Part shown: in pieces, positions 11,525 through 24,028 of the stretch | Layout: the number at the start of each line of letters is the position of its first letter | Numbering within the stretch: the first letter of the stretch is position 1 | Assembly: GCA_014549065.1 (NCBI GenBank) | Contig: JACDOX010000163.1 | Location: forward strand, 1,572,267-1,636,266 | From: Cardinalis cardinalis | Lineage: Eukaryota; Chordata; Aves; Passeriformes; Cardinalidae | DNA length: 64,000 bases | Direction of reading: 5' to 3' | Made by a program: the position numbers and the translations under genes | Notes under the pieces: model-generated | Told to the model about the DNA's origin: nothing | Database searches by the model: none | The model's input: only the letters and a program-made list of their open reading frames with translations

Positions 11525-12114
11525 TGTGGGGATCCCAGCTGTGGGTTTCTCTGGGTCTGCATTGAAGGCACTCCAGACAGCAGTTTCATGTTCAGACTCA
11601 GGTATTTATTATTTCTTCTCAGTAAAACAGCCTCACTACTGAGAGTTCANCAGCTTTTCATTAGAAGGCCCAAAATGGCCAACAATCTCTTGGGACAAGN
11701 TCTTTTAAGACTAAACTGTCCAATTAAGAACTGACACCTGGATTATTTTCCCTTTTACCCCAATAACTGATCCCACAGAGCTCACAGCGCAGACTTTTCT
11801 GCCCAATTACAAAATGCCACCNAAACCCANGGAGAAGNAGGAAGAAGCAGCATGAAGAAGAAACCCAGGACAGCCCCCTGTGCCCTCCATCTTGCTGCCA
11901 TCCACAACACACTAAAAACCCCAAACCCTCAATTTCTCACCCAGTGATCCACCTGCACTGCTCTCTATAATCTATTGCACACTTTTGTGGGTTCCAGTCT
12001 ATCTTGAGGTCTGGGAAACTTTCTCCATAGATGAGGGTCAAAGTCAGTGCTGCCCTGGGGGTCAGAGCACCCAGAGCAGACANAGGAATATTCCCAGGGC
12101 CCTGGGGTTGCACA
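11525..12114 (-). mobile_element. solo LTR, family C, copy C2
   Basis: A 590-bp LTR on the minus strand, from TGTGGGGATCCC on the left to GGGTTGCACA on the right. It is flanked by CACTGC (11519-11524) and CAGTGC (12115-12120), a 6-bp target-site duplication with one mismatch. It is nearly identical to C1 in opposite orientation about 9 kb away. Several isolated Ns fall at positions where C1 has a clear base (for example 11650, 11700, 11822, 11830 and 11838), which suggests uncertain consensus in a young repeat. Confidence 0.9.
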
Positions 12115-12120
12115 CAGTGC

Positions 12121-13690
12121 CCTGTCACCCAGACTGCCTTCAGCCCCAGCAGTGGAAGCTCTCTGCTCCCACCTTGCATCTTTCCCACCACATTTAGGTC
12201 AACACAATTTTACAGGTGGAGGAAATGGCAGTCATGGAGCTGAGCTATGTTAGGAACTGGATTTCCTTCTGCCTGCTTCCAACTTCAGGTTTGGGCAACC
12301 CATAAAATCTCCCAGAGTGGGATTCAAAGGCCACTGAAGTTAGGAGTTCCNCTATTAGTCTGAAATATGTTTTATAGGGGACATTTTGGCTCCTCTTCTT
12401 TCCCCATAAGGTGGAATGTGCCTAGGACTGAATAACAAAGAAAAAAAGTTTTTAANTTTTAAAGTTTTTCAGGCACTGTAATATTGAATAGTAGATACAT
12501 CTAAAAAAACTTACACATCTATTGTACTTTTTTTCTGATTCCCTGCCTATATAAAAGCGTAGCTATATCTGGCTGATTGCATAGGCATTTGACTCTCATA
12601 AATGTAGTATTTGAGCATCTCATAAACATCAACATTTCTCAGCCTATGCTGTTGGGGATTTTTTAGGGCTTTTGAAAGTGATTAGATTGATAGCATGGGC
12701 TAGTGACTGTCTTAGCACAGACAGATGAACTGCACATATCTCTTCCAATACACTTCACATCAGATGCTCCAGGCNTGAGTTTCTCAAATAGAAAACAGCA
12801 ACTGTGATGATCTGTCTACAAAACCTGAGGTGATGTTGTGGTAAACAATTGCCCTCCATGGCCCAACTGCCAGGCTGGCAATCCTATAACCATACAGAAA
12901 TTCTTTAACCCACTGAACTCTCCAAAGATGTTCACAGACCTCTGTTCTGGACTTTGCTTAGGCATGTCTCTTGTCTTTATGTGTTGGTGTTTCCCAACAA
13001 CCCACCCTGACTGATACTTGGTCTCCTCAAGCCGGGTCTCATAAGCTCTTAGAGATGTAAATCACACCTGAGATAGCTCAGCCACCTCAGGTGGCATAAA
13101 ATCTGCAGGATGGCTTCTGTGGCAGTGTTGGAAACAAAAAAATTTTACTAAAAGACAAAAAACCAAAGCTCTTTACAGAGAAAACCTGAGCCAGGGGCAA
13201 GAGGTTCTTGCTCCTGGTAAAATACCCCACAAAAGCAATTAGTTTCTTTGTTCTCTTCTTTTTCTAGTAAATTTCTTAGGTGGGACTTTTTGGCTCCTGT
13301 CTAGTTGGCTATCCTTAAGTTTGAAGTGAAGTTCCCTAGGCCCATGAGGTGTCCTCTTACCTAACTGAGGAGAGAAATTTCTAGGCTTTTTTCCTTTTCA
13401 AGGAGGCAAAGGATAATTTTATCACTCTGACAACAGGGGGCACATTCCTACACCTGACATTTTGGAAACCTCCTGAAGGTTGGTCACTGAAGACACGAGC
13501 CCCTGCACTCCTTAAGCAGGTTTGAAAACTTCTGGGTAAAGCTGAAGCGGTCGTGACTGGATGGTACGTCCCAGCAAGCTGGGCAGCACCGCTTGCAGTC
13601 CGGGGGGCACTCTCCCGACCCTGCTGTCGGGCACAGCNCCTAAGGTCAGCACCCCACGTGAAAGTGGCAGTGCTGCCTTGGGAGGAGACG
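12121..13690. other. no gene seen; becomes CpG-rich after about 13.4 kb
   Basis: About 1.6 kb. The first part is ordinary AT-rich DNA. From about 13,420 to 13,690 the sequence is GC- and CpG-rich and leads directly into the LTR-like block on its right. A 178-codon minus-strand open frame spans 13381-13917 but crosses that LTR and has no recognisable domain. In minus-strand orientation this segment would lie just downstream of the LTR, where a leader would be expected; I saw no primer-binding site. Confidence 0.4.
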
Positions 13691-14230
13691 TGGCCACCTA
13701 GAAGCTTCTGTCCACAGAAAGAGGAGAGCGCTCNTTGGTTAGGGCAAGTGCGGTTTATTGAAGGCCCAGGGAGAACATGAACCCAAAGAAGTCCAAGACC
13801 CGAAGAGAAGCAAGGGCGAGGGTTACATGAACTTATAAAGGGAGTGGGCAATAGGGTGGAACCAAAAGGGTAAGCCAATGGGAGTCTAGGGGGGAGCAGG
13901 GTACATGAGATTGACACACGGGAAGGGCCAATAAAAACAACTTAAGGGAGGGGCCCCAGCCTCTGAATCAATCACTCCAAGCCCTAGGCAGAAGGTTCTG
14001 GAGGGAAGGGTGGTGGCAAGGAGTGACTGGCAGAGTACTGGGGAGGGACTGAGGGAAAGATATATGGGGTTTCCAGGACAACCAGGGAGGGGAATAACTG
14101 GAAACATCGGTAACTATGGGGACCGGGTAACAGACACTTAACGGGAGGGAAGGGAGAACCAGGGCGGAACCATATCAACTTAGGGGGAAACAACAAACCA
14201 ACTCAGGCAGGAGGAGAACAGAACAACTTA
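13691..14230 (-). mobile_element. CpG-rich LTR-like element, minus strand
   Basis: On the minus strand there is a TATA-like CTTTATAAG near 13836 and an AATAAAC signal near 13755, about 80 bp apart. The signal sits in CCTTCAATAAAC, the same context as in the family E LTRs. The distance from the proposed left edge (TGGCCACC at 13691) to the signal, about 62 bp, also matches family E. U3 would extend to the right, but its end was not found and 14230 is approximate. The CpG content is higher than in the other LTRs here. Confidence 0.5.
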
Positions 14231-17200
14231 ACAAACACAACCCAACATATAGTTATAAACTTGTCCCAAAATATAAAACTCTTGATGGGAGCTGTTTAAA
14301 AGTTTCTGAAGAGTGCCAAATGTTGAGTGCAGAAAAATGCCAAGGAACTGAATTAGGTGAGAAAGAGAGGGAGAACCAACCTGGAAGAGAGAGGCAAGGA
14401 TTATCTTTGCAAGGCAGCAGAGGGAGTGTTTCATGGGGATTACACACATTTAGTGTGGAGGGAAGATCAGAAGACAGAGATGGCCATGCACCTTGCATTC
14501 CCTGTTTGTGGAGAGATTTTGGGTGGAAGGACAGACAGAGNCTAACAAAAAAGCCATCACCCAGCTGGCTCATCGGGCCACAATGATTAAAAAGTCCCCA
14601 AATGGACAGGTTTCATTTCAATTTCAGGAGGAAATCAAAAGGAATCCCTGGCTCAGTGGTTAATCCCTAGCACATTTCAATTTCCTGCCTTGGAGAGTCA
14701 GGCCATTAGGCTTCTTCGAAGGAGAATTTTAGCAGAAGGGAATGTGTTCTGTCCCAGCTTCATTCTTGACAATGGTGAAGCTTTTCTGGCTCTGTGCTGC
14801 AGATTTCAGCCCCTCTTCCCTCCAGAAAGACCCCAAACCAAGCATCCAATCCCCCAAACAATCATGCCATTACTCTTTAGGAAATACCTAACCCTGAAAA
14901 TTTCAGTCTCTTGATGTTCAGAGTTACAGACCAGGGGCAGTGAGACCTTTTCCCAGGAAGTGCTTGGCACCATCACTGGACAATGTTGTCACCTGTCCCA
15001 GAGTAAGCCCCACCCTGATGCTCCAGGATGCATTTTACATACAGACACACACGTGCAAGTTACAGCAACTCTAAGCCCTCCAAAAAATCAACAATAATAA
15101 GCTCTTTGCATNTTGAAGGTACTTATTAATATGGTGGCCATTGCACAATATTAATCAGACATTAATAGACACCAATGAGGGAGTGTTTTAAAATATTCAG
15201 GTCACTGAGGAGCCGAAATTTTAAATTGAATCAGGCTGCTTGAAAGGCCACTCCTACATCAGTCAGTCATTTAGCAAGTGGTACAGAAAACAAAAAAACT
15301 TCTCATTAAAAGAAGCAACTGGAATCCTTTTCAGCTGTATCCTTGAGAATTAGTTTAGATGCCATTCTGCCTGCCTTTTACTGAAATCCTAGACTTTAAA
15401 GGAGTACTATGATAATTCCTCGCTAAGTGACAGTGGAATTCCTCCATAATTGCACATTACATGCGTCCACATTGATACAAGATAATTTCATTACGTCTGT
15501 TACTACACTTACTACACTGAATACCAAATACAAAATGTGAGGCCAGAGATCATTTTCCTAATCAGAAGTATCAGACCCCCGGAACTTTCAGAGAATAGGG
15601 CTATTAAAATGTAAACAGTTCCTTTGAAATTTAAACTGCCATTTTCAAAACCAGATGTTCTTCTTGATCATTCCCTGCATAGATTTCCAAAAATCCTACT
15701 TATGATGGCTAACTGCAAATCAACTGGATATTAGCCTCAGAAACTCTTTCTACAATATTTCCTTTAGAATACAGAGCTACATTTTATCAGCACCTTCGAT
15801 GAGGTGGTTTAAAACTAATAAATCACAAATTTTATNATAATGCATGCACATTTCTCCCAACCAGCCTAAAACCACCTTCTGTGATAGGGCAGAAAAACAT
15901 CTGGTAGGACCTAAAAGCACTGAACAAACTGGACAGAAGACTGTGTGCCTGATAATTCAACAGGTCAGCTTTAAAACCAGAGCTGAAAGTGGCACAATGT
16001 CCACATTATTCATCTCTTCAGGGAGATGGGAGAAGTGAGAAGGAAAACTTCCTATTGCCACGGGAGAGGGAGGGCTCCAGTTCTGGTTTCTGGGGTCTGC
16101 AGTAGGTTCTGGCAGCAGAAGAGGCATCAATGTACAAATGGCACCCAGCAGGAATTCTCCTCCAAGCAGGAACTCTCTAGCTAAAGAGGAGGGTGGGTGA
16201 AAATCTAGCTGATGAAAAAATCCAAGGAGATTTCTTTTATGAAGTGCTCCAAGACTCTAAAATCTGGCCCAATAATTCTCTAGGTCACAGTAAGACATGA
16301 TTCTGCCTCCCTGTTGCTTTGAGGCCATTATGTGTGTTATTTANTATCATCTGCAGGGCAATAGTTCTTTCGAGTTTTGCTTTTGTCAAGCACTGCTTTT
16401 CCTCAGACATTCAGTAATTACAACCTTTGAAAGCACTTCATCAAGAGTGATTTTTATTGCTTAGCTTCCCCAGCAGTGGAAGAACTGAGCTCCCAGTGAC
16501 CTTTGGGCTGATCCTTAACATTCCTGCTTCCTCCAGCATGGGCACTTCTGCAAATGAGTTTTTCATTGTGCCTGTACATAATATTTACTTTAAAGGAGAA
16601 AGCTTTGATATGGGTCCACAGCCACCACAGCCTCAAAAACAATTTGAACCCCAGTCTCCATGGTAACAGATACCACCAGTGAGCCCTAGCAAATCTTGGT
16701 TATTTTTGTGGAGAAGATGAACAGGGAAACCAGAAGGTTTCTGTGAAATCTCTCAGTNCTGCCAGGGTTTTACTTCTTCTTTAATCCTCAGTTAATGGTG
16801 TGCACTAAAGGCTCCTATGTCTACAAAGAGCCATGTCTAAATAATATTATTCTTCCCGTTCTTCCTTTATAATGCCAGAGAGCCAACAGTAATTCCCCCA
16901 AATCTTTTATCCCATTAAAAACTGATCAAGACACACATCCGACTCTACTCTGTATATTATAGATGGACTTCACAATGTAGAATAAAAACCTCTGACTTGT
17001 TAGGCTTTATGGCAATGTACTGTCCCATGATCTCTCATTTCATGAAAATCATTCAGGACAAAAATTCTGTCATGTGACAAAGTTTCCTCACGTGCATCAA
17101 AGATGCCAAGGTTAGCCCATGAAAATTGCAGATTGTTTTTGNTTTTTTAACTGATACTGACCCTCTCATGGCTGAATCAGTGAAGCAGTTGGAGTATGGC

Positions 17201-18215
17201 CTCCAAATTTTTTGGGGAAGCCTTTCTACCACCACAGCTTTCCAGCTGGAAAAGAAGCAGCATCAAGGCTCCAGGGTGGCCTCTCATCACTCTGGGCAGT
17301 GCAAGGCCCAGCCTGCTCAGATTCTAGGTAGAGATTAAGCAGGTTTCTGCAATTCAAACCTTTTTTTTTCACTCAGCCACACAAAACTCTATTTTAAAAT
17401 ATTTTAAAAAACAATACTGTTTCTTTTTTTTNATTTTCTTTAGAGCCTTTAAAAATGCAGATACTTTCAGTGCTTTAGAAAACCCTGACTATAAATGAAA
17501 GTTTTACTTAGAAGAACATATGTTCTCATTTGCTTTTAACTGTATATACTATCAGTAACTGCAGGGTAAAATTTAATCAAGAATTATATTGCTGTGTCTA
17601 AAATCTCAGCATCCAGCTCAGGCCCAGCCCAAATGTTAAACAGCCCCTGCATGCCTTGAAGTCTTGTCCAGCCAAGTGGCACCTCAGCCATTCCTCCAGA
17701 ATCATAAATACAGGGTACAGCTCTCTGTTTGCAGAATTTCCTGCAGGTTTTGAAGTACCTGTCTCTTTGAAAGCCCCACAGTGGCCCTCAGATATTCAGA
17801 TCCCTCTCCCAGGCAGGGATCCTGCAGTACCACTCCTCTTTCAAGGCATCTCCCCGCAGAACAGGCTGTGGTTGTACTGCCAAAGGCAGGAGGAGACTCA
17901 GGATGAATCTACCCAGCCGATGTTTGCCCTTGGGAAGAAATACACAATGATCCAAACTCTGCAAAACCATTCATTCCCCATTTGAGATCTCCAGCACAAG
18001 TTTCATAAAGGCTCTCAGACTGTGCTACATAATTTATATGGTGTTACAGGCAGAATTCTCTGCATAAAGTTCTTCTTGGCTTGAAAAGCACGGGAACAAA
18101 TCCTAAGGAAATAATCTCTAAATTGAGAGACACTGGGACTAACTACCTGAGGAGGGCTGTACAGACTGCCTGAGGCATTCAGAACTCGGAGATCTTTGAA
18201 CAGTTACTTGGGAAG
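14231..18215. other. no gene seen; repeat-poor unique DNA
   Basis: About 4 kb of AT-rich sequence without recognised transposons. Open frames (up to 109 codons, 17656-17985) carry no recognisable domain and lack clear splice or start context. 15,110-15,260 and nearby contain ATTAAT-type homeodomain-like words and could be regulatory, but that is not shown. Confidence 0.5.
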
Positions 18216-18285
18216 GAAAAAATAATAATAAAAAAATTAAAATAAAAAGGAGGGGAAGAAAAAAAGAATGAAAAGAAGACAGAAA
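18216..18285. repeat. A-rich low-complexity tract
   Basis: AATAATAATA and poly-A/poly-AG runs. It is low-complexity sequence without a target-site duplication or an adjoining element that would identify it as a retroposon tail. Confidence 0.8.
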
Positions 18286-21200
18286 TCCAGTGATTTGTTT
18301 AAAACTTAACTCACTTTGGAAAGAGCAGCAGAAACAAACAGGAACTTACAAAAAACATTAAAGGACCAACAAGATTTAAGCAGCCTCTCCAATAATTTGC
18401 CNGTTGCATTCCTTTAGACTGTAAGTTCTCAAAGGGAAATCCTTTCCTTACCACACATCTGTGCAGCTCTCAGCCCTGTATGNGCTACATCCCACTGGCA
18501 GTCACCAGCTTTGGGTGGAACACAACTAAAAAATAGTGGCAGTCTTCAGCTTGGATTAATGGAAAGAAGCCCAAAAATGACACATTATCTTTACGTTCTC
18601 ACTTTTGGAAAAAAACAGTTTTCTTCCGCTTCCATGTTAACAAGTAGGTTCTGTTATTTCTTACTTTCTTTTCAAAAAGTTGAAACTCAGCCACCAAGGG
18701 TATGAAAGAAAGATGCACTGATGAATGTCTTCCAGATTGGCAGCCAGAGAAGAAAAGATACAAAATATATTGCATAAATAAACACTTATTAAAAAGCCTT
18801 CAGTTGGTTAATTGAAATGTTTGGGTACGGGCTGCCATATCTGCCCCAAGTCCATCTCTGTGATAAGCAACACCAGTCCTCCTGATTTGAATTCAGTTAA
18901 TGAGAATCCGCAAGGTTTTTAATCTAAGTGCNTCATTCATCATTCCCAGGCTACCTGAAGGTGCAGTCAAAGCAGAGAAGAGATGCCATTAGAGCAGATG
19001 TGTTTTATATTGTCCTTTTAATCTACACTCAGCTCATTAACTTTGATTGGTGTCCTAGTGTGGGTCAGCTTCAAAACTATTAACATTGCAACCCTTTTCC
19101 TAACATGCACCAGGCCCATCAGTCATGTTATGCTGCTNTTCATAATGCAAAGATTGATGTCTTTGCACCTATTGTTTGTTTTTCTATCCCTTCCTTTCTT
19201 TTGTTAAGCACGCAGAAGGATCTGCCAAGGTCTGGCACAGCAAATAGAGAGGATCCTTCTGTGGTGACCACAAGAAAGAACAAGCATTTATTTCACCTGG
19301 TTTTAACAGGGAATTTTTGCTTGGGCTTTCCANAAATATCGTAAGGGAGAAACCCCACTGAGAAGTCACCACTTGTTGGATGGACTCTGCTGACCTGCTT
19401 GCAAAGGTCCCACTGCTTCTGAGTCTAGAAATCCTCCCTCACATGTATTTGGACTATCCAGACCAGCCATTCTGCTGATTTCTCACAACATTTTTCCAAC
19501 CATTCCAATACAGTACTTCACCTTCATCCATTTAAACATGATTCAATCTGTGCCTGCCTCTCAGGTGATTATTTCTTTTGAGTTTCTTTGTGATGGACAT
19601 TAAAAATGAAAAATATGAATAAATATATAAATAAAGAAAGGCTGGGATATTTAGAGACAAGCTGTGCTGCTGCGTTACTGTTACTGCTACCCAGTACAAC
19701 CGAACCTTACTAATTTCTACTCACTGACTCGGACAGCTCGATTGTTGCCTTAGTTTTCCTGTTGCCTTTGTGCTTCTGGTATTTATTTCTGTGTATTTGT
19801 CACCTTTAGAGCACAGCCTTCCTTGCACTTTGTCTAATGCCAATGGACTAATTTTTCANGAAAACACCACAGCAACTTATCTGAAGAGCTCATGTTTGTG
19901 CAAGCAACAAACAGAAGTATGAATGAATGAAGGCCAGAAGCAANATGGTCCCAACTCCTTTGGATAATTAAGGGCCTTCTGTACTTTTAATTGCATATAT
20001 TCAGAAGTGGCTGCATGGAGAGCAGTTAAAGACATGTGCTCTGTGGGACTGCTGGGGAGCTCCTGTTAGAAGTACTGAAAAACCTTCTGGGGGACAGCCA
20101 AGGCCAGCCAAGGTTAACTGAGGCACAGGATGTGCACAAGTCACCAGGTGTGGGTGTTGGAGAGCTCCCTCTGCCTCACTCAAGTCTCTCTGAAGTGTGC
20201 TCCCACCTCCATGCATAACACTGCCTCAAAGGCTGCAATTTGAACTGCTCAAAATAAACCACCAATTTTTAACTACACCTTAGTTCATGTTCCACCATGT
20301 TAAACAATCCCTTCTCATGGCTTGAGCCAAGAATTAGGGACACTAAAACCAAACATACCCAGTGGCCAATTCTCAGCTCATTCTGAGGTATACATTTTTT
20401 CAACGAAGGTTTTTAAGAAACAGTTGGTCATTTAGAGACAGTACAGACTCAATGGCACTTAAAAGCAAAGGACTCAGACACTTAGAGTCAGGTAATTGCA
20501 GGTTCCAGAGAACTTGCAAGGATGTAAGCAGATGGCCATGTCTCAGTCTCCCTCTGGCTACTCCAGTTGTATTCATGCAAAGCTTTTCCACACAATTAAA
20601 AACATATACATGAGGTCTTCCACTTGCCAGGTATGCATTTAGGCAAGGATAAAGTAAGGTCAATAAGAACAAAGAGATTTTGAAAGAGATGACAGGGCAG
20701 GTTGAGTGTCTACTGTGAAATAAAAGTGACAAAAAGCTCCCATATTTCTGGGGCTGAGGGGACACACACAATCCACATTCCCTGCACCTGCTCCTGACAG
20801 CACACGGAGGAAACAGGTCAGGAGGCAGCACACCTTGACAACACCAGCTTTTACTGCCTCAAAGGAGATGGTTCTTCTTTGGCTCCCTTTTTACAGCAGC
20901 TGCTGTGCCAAAGACTGACTTCATAATTATCCTGCATTTATGGGTTTTTTTTCTCCTCTCTGACTACACACAGAAAACTGGCTGTTGATTAGAACTTTAT
21001 TCAAGCGTCCCTTGGTATCCAGCTCATCTGAAGCATGAGAAGGTAATTTAATTTTCACTCTTCTAGTCCCACAGGCTGCACTCTGGGGGACAATAGAAAA
21101 GGAAGCAGTCTGTGGGTCTCAGCTATTCTCCTTATTAGCTTAGTGACACAAAAAAAGAGATGAACTATCAATGAATGCTGCCTTTCCCGAGCCAATTCTC

Positions 21201-23785
21201 TTCAGTTTATGCCTTCTGTACACCCAGGAGACTAATTTCAATTGGTTAGGAGTTTCTCACATTGAGTATGTCACCTTGTAGTGCAAAAGTAGCAGTAACA
21301 CAGCAGTACAGCTTGTCTCTAAAATATCCCAGCCTTTCTTTATCCAACTTTTGGTTAAAGGGGTCAATAAACCCCTGTTTTCACCAAAAGAAAAATAGCT
21401 CATTTAGTAGTGAGATGGAGGGAAATGCCACCAAAACCAGGCCTTATGAAATGCTAGAGATAAAACTCATTTTGCAGANAAGGAGTTGACACAAAAAGTG
21501 CCAGATTCACACAGAACGTAGACAGCAGATATCTGTCTCAGATATCTCAGTTCACTAAACCAGAGGCAATGGTGAGAGAGGGTAAGGGGCCCCAGCAATG
21601 AGGCTACAAAACTTCTGCTTTCATTTATGTCTCAAAGTGAGTGAAAAACATTTTATATCTGTCAAGTTATTCAGCAAATGCACTCCTTGTGGATGTAAAA
21701 AGGAGAACTGGCTTTGCTGCCTACAGATTAAAAGGAGTGTTTGCTAAAAGAGAAGCTCAGAGTTGGGTAAACCAATCTCAGTGTCCATGTTTCCTACATT
21801 TCAGTTCTGTACTTAAAACTTGGTTTTTTTTCCATTTTCAGAAAGTTGGAAAGATGTTTGTTTCAAACCACTAAACCGAGCCTCTGAGACAAAGAGGGGG
21901 TTTTTGAAATGTTCTTACAGTCTGTGAAAACTCTCAGAAAGGGGTCAGGTCACTGTTGGAGTGATGCAAATTGTGTCAATCCTGCTCTGTAAAATACTGC
22001 AGTGTCTTCAGAAGGTGCATTTCTGTCAGTGGTCTGGTTTGGTGCCTTCTGGGTTTCACGTGCTGACTGACAAGACCATGCAGGTAAATATTAATCAGCA
22101 GAAAGCAACTGCTGTTGAAGTGCTCTTAAGACGTAGATAACAACTGAGGAGACAAACCTGATGTTTACTGAAAATTAGAATTGTGCATGTTTATAAAAGT
22201 GTCAGAGACAACTTCACAGTAGCATTACCTTGAAATGGAGTTTATATTTGTTTTGAATTTTGGAAGTCAGCTCAGGAATTTCAGGCAGTACATGGAGGGG
22301 AAGTATGAATAAAGACAATAAACTGAGATCTTCTNAAAGTACCTGCAGGATGACCTCATATAACTGCATTATGATTTTTAAGTCACACCTTCAACTGAAA
22401 GCTGCCCATCACTAATAAAATCAATATTACTAATTTTGCTTCAAAATTTGTCCCTGCTTTGCAAAATAAACCATGACAAATTCACCGATCTGCATAATAA
22501 CTGAATAATTAGCTAATTAGCATGAAAGCAGATATCCAGTGATGTATGCCTATATGTTAATTAGCAGCAAGCATTTCCTGATTCAAGTGGCTGAAAGAAA
22601 TCCCAATTTGATAAATAAAGTAAAAGCAACTTTCTTTTCCCTTTCAAGAGACTGAGCAGGAACAGATTTCAGAAAAAAAATCAGCAGTGATTAACCTAAA
22701 ATAAAATGCCTGTTCAAAAAGACCAGCTTAAACAGGAGATGATGAGGAAGTTAATTTCCTGACATTTATAGGTTCTTGTAAAACCTATAGATGCACATAA
22801 TGAATTAGATTAACTTTATTTTAAAGTGATATTGTGCAGAACGAAGGAGCTGTAGTTCTTTAACATCTTTTGGGCTTGCTGCTTAGTGTTAGACAGGTTT
22901 TATGGGCAGAAAAAAGAGCCCACTAACTTGAAGTCTAGTCACTCACCCTGTCTTTGCTGACTGTTTAATATAAAGGGTATTATTAACATTATTAAAAACA
23001 TCAAATTACAAAGAAGTGGAGTCCCATGTTTTAATCTCCCTTTCTAGCTGTAAATGACAACAGCTACCAGTTGGCTGCCTTCCCACAAGCTGCAATCCTC
23101 TGTTACTCATACCTGCTCCCCCAGGAAGTGTACTGCCTAAATCCCCATTTTATCTCCTCCCCATGATGTTTGATGTTGTTTGTAAAACATGCAAAGCACA
23201 AATTCCAAATGAGACAGTCCCACCTAGCCCAGCTACTCACTCTCTTTTCTGCAGGGACCACTATTGCAATATTTGTGAACTGCAGCACAGTTCTTTACAA
23301 ATGTACACTACAGACGTATTTTGTTCTGGTTTTCTTTGCTGAATCTTGCCCTGTGGCCAGCCCTGATGCATTTANTGGGCATGAGATGCAAACCTTAGAC
23401 AGCAAACCCCTGTAAAACCTTAATGAGATAACCCAGAATACTGAAAGTTGGCAGCTTTTTTGGATTATGTGTCACTTCTACTTATCCTCTTAGCTGACAT
23501 GGTGTCTGTAAAGGTGTGACAGGCCAGAAATCAGCTCAGATTCCAGGTGTCTGCACTGACAGTCTGAACAGCAGTGCCTGGCAGTCCTGTAGTGCATTTG
23601 TGATAAAATCAGCTGACACTTCTGCTGCTGCTTTCAGTGAGCTCCAGGTTTCATTCTACTGGTGGCTACAGTGATTGAAGCTCTGGGAAGGTCCTGGGCT
23701 TAGCAAGTTGCTTTGATAGATGGTCACCACAGCAGCTCCTCAGCTGGGGCCAGAAGGAGCAAAATTCTTTTTTCCCTTGGGGGAA
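18286..23785. other. no gene seen; longest repeat-free stretch of the window
   Basis: About 5.5 kb with no transposon recognised. The largest open frame (minus, 20400-20831, 143 codons) shows no known domain and no support as an exon. 22,440-22,640 is AT-rich with several TAATTAG-type words. The lack of insertions is notable beside the LTR-dense flanks. Confidence 0.5.
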
Positions 23786-24028
23786 AACTCAAGGTGCACC
23801 AAGGGCAATTTGGTTTGGATAGCAGGGAAAAGTTTTTCACANAAAGAGTGATAAAGTTCTGGGATGGCTGCCCAGGGGAGGGAGGTGGTGGAGTCCCCAT
23901 CCCNGGGTGTGTTTAACCAAGCCTGGATGTGGCACTGGGTGCCAGGGTTTAGTTGAGCTGTTGGGGCTGGGCTGGACTCCATGATCTTGAAGGTCTCTCC
24001 CAACCTGGTCATTCTGTGATTCTGTGAA
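23786..24028 (+). mobile_element. CR1 LINE 3' end, plus strand
   Basis: A 5'-truncated CR1 with the end of ORF2 (AAAGAGTGATAAAGTTCTGG, then GGCTGCCCAGGGG) and the 3' UTR ending in two copies of ATTCTGTG at 24010-24026. It aligns with 1530-1768 (minus) and 32235-32623. A 5-bp GGGAG insertion around 23878 and single Ns (23842, 23904) interrupt it. It is inactive. Confidence 0.92.

Noticed and set aside
13381..13917. 178-codon minus-strand frame as a gene
   Set aside because: It spans the CpG-rich LTR-like block and includes N codons. No domain, signal peptide or recognisable motif is visible. GC-rich DNA gives long chance frames.
20400..20831. 143-codon minus-strand frame in unique DNA
   Set aside because: No recognisable domain, no splice or start context, and composition like its surroundings. 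Conservation data would be needed.
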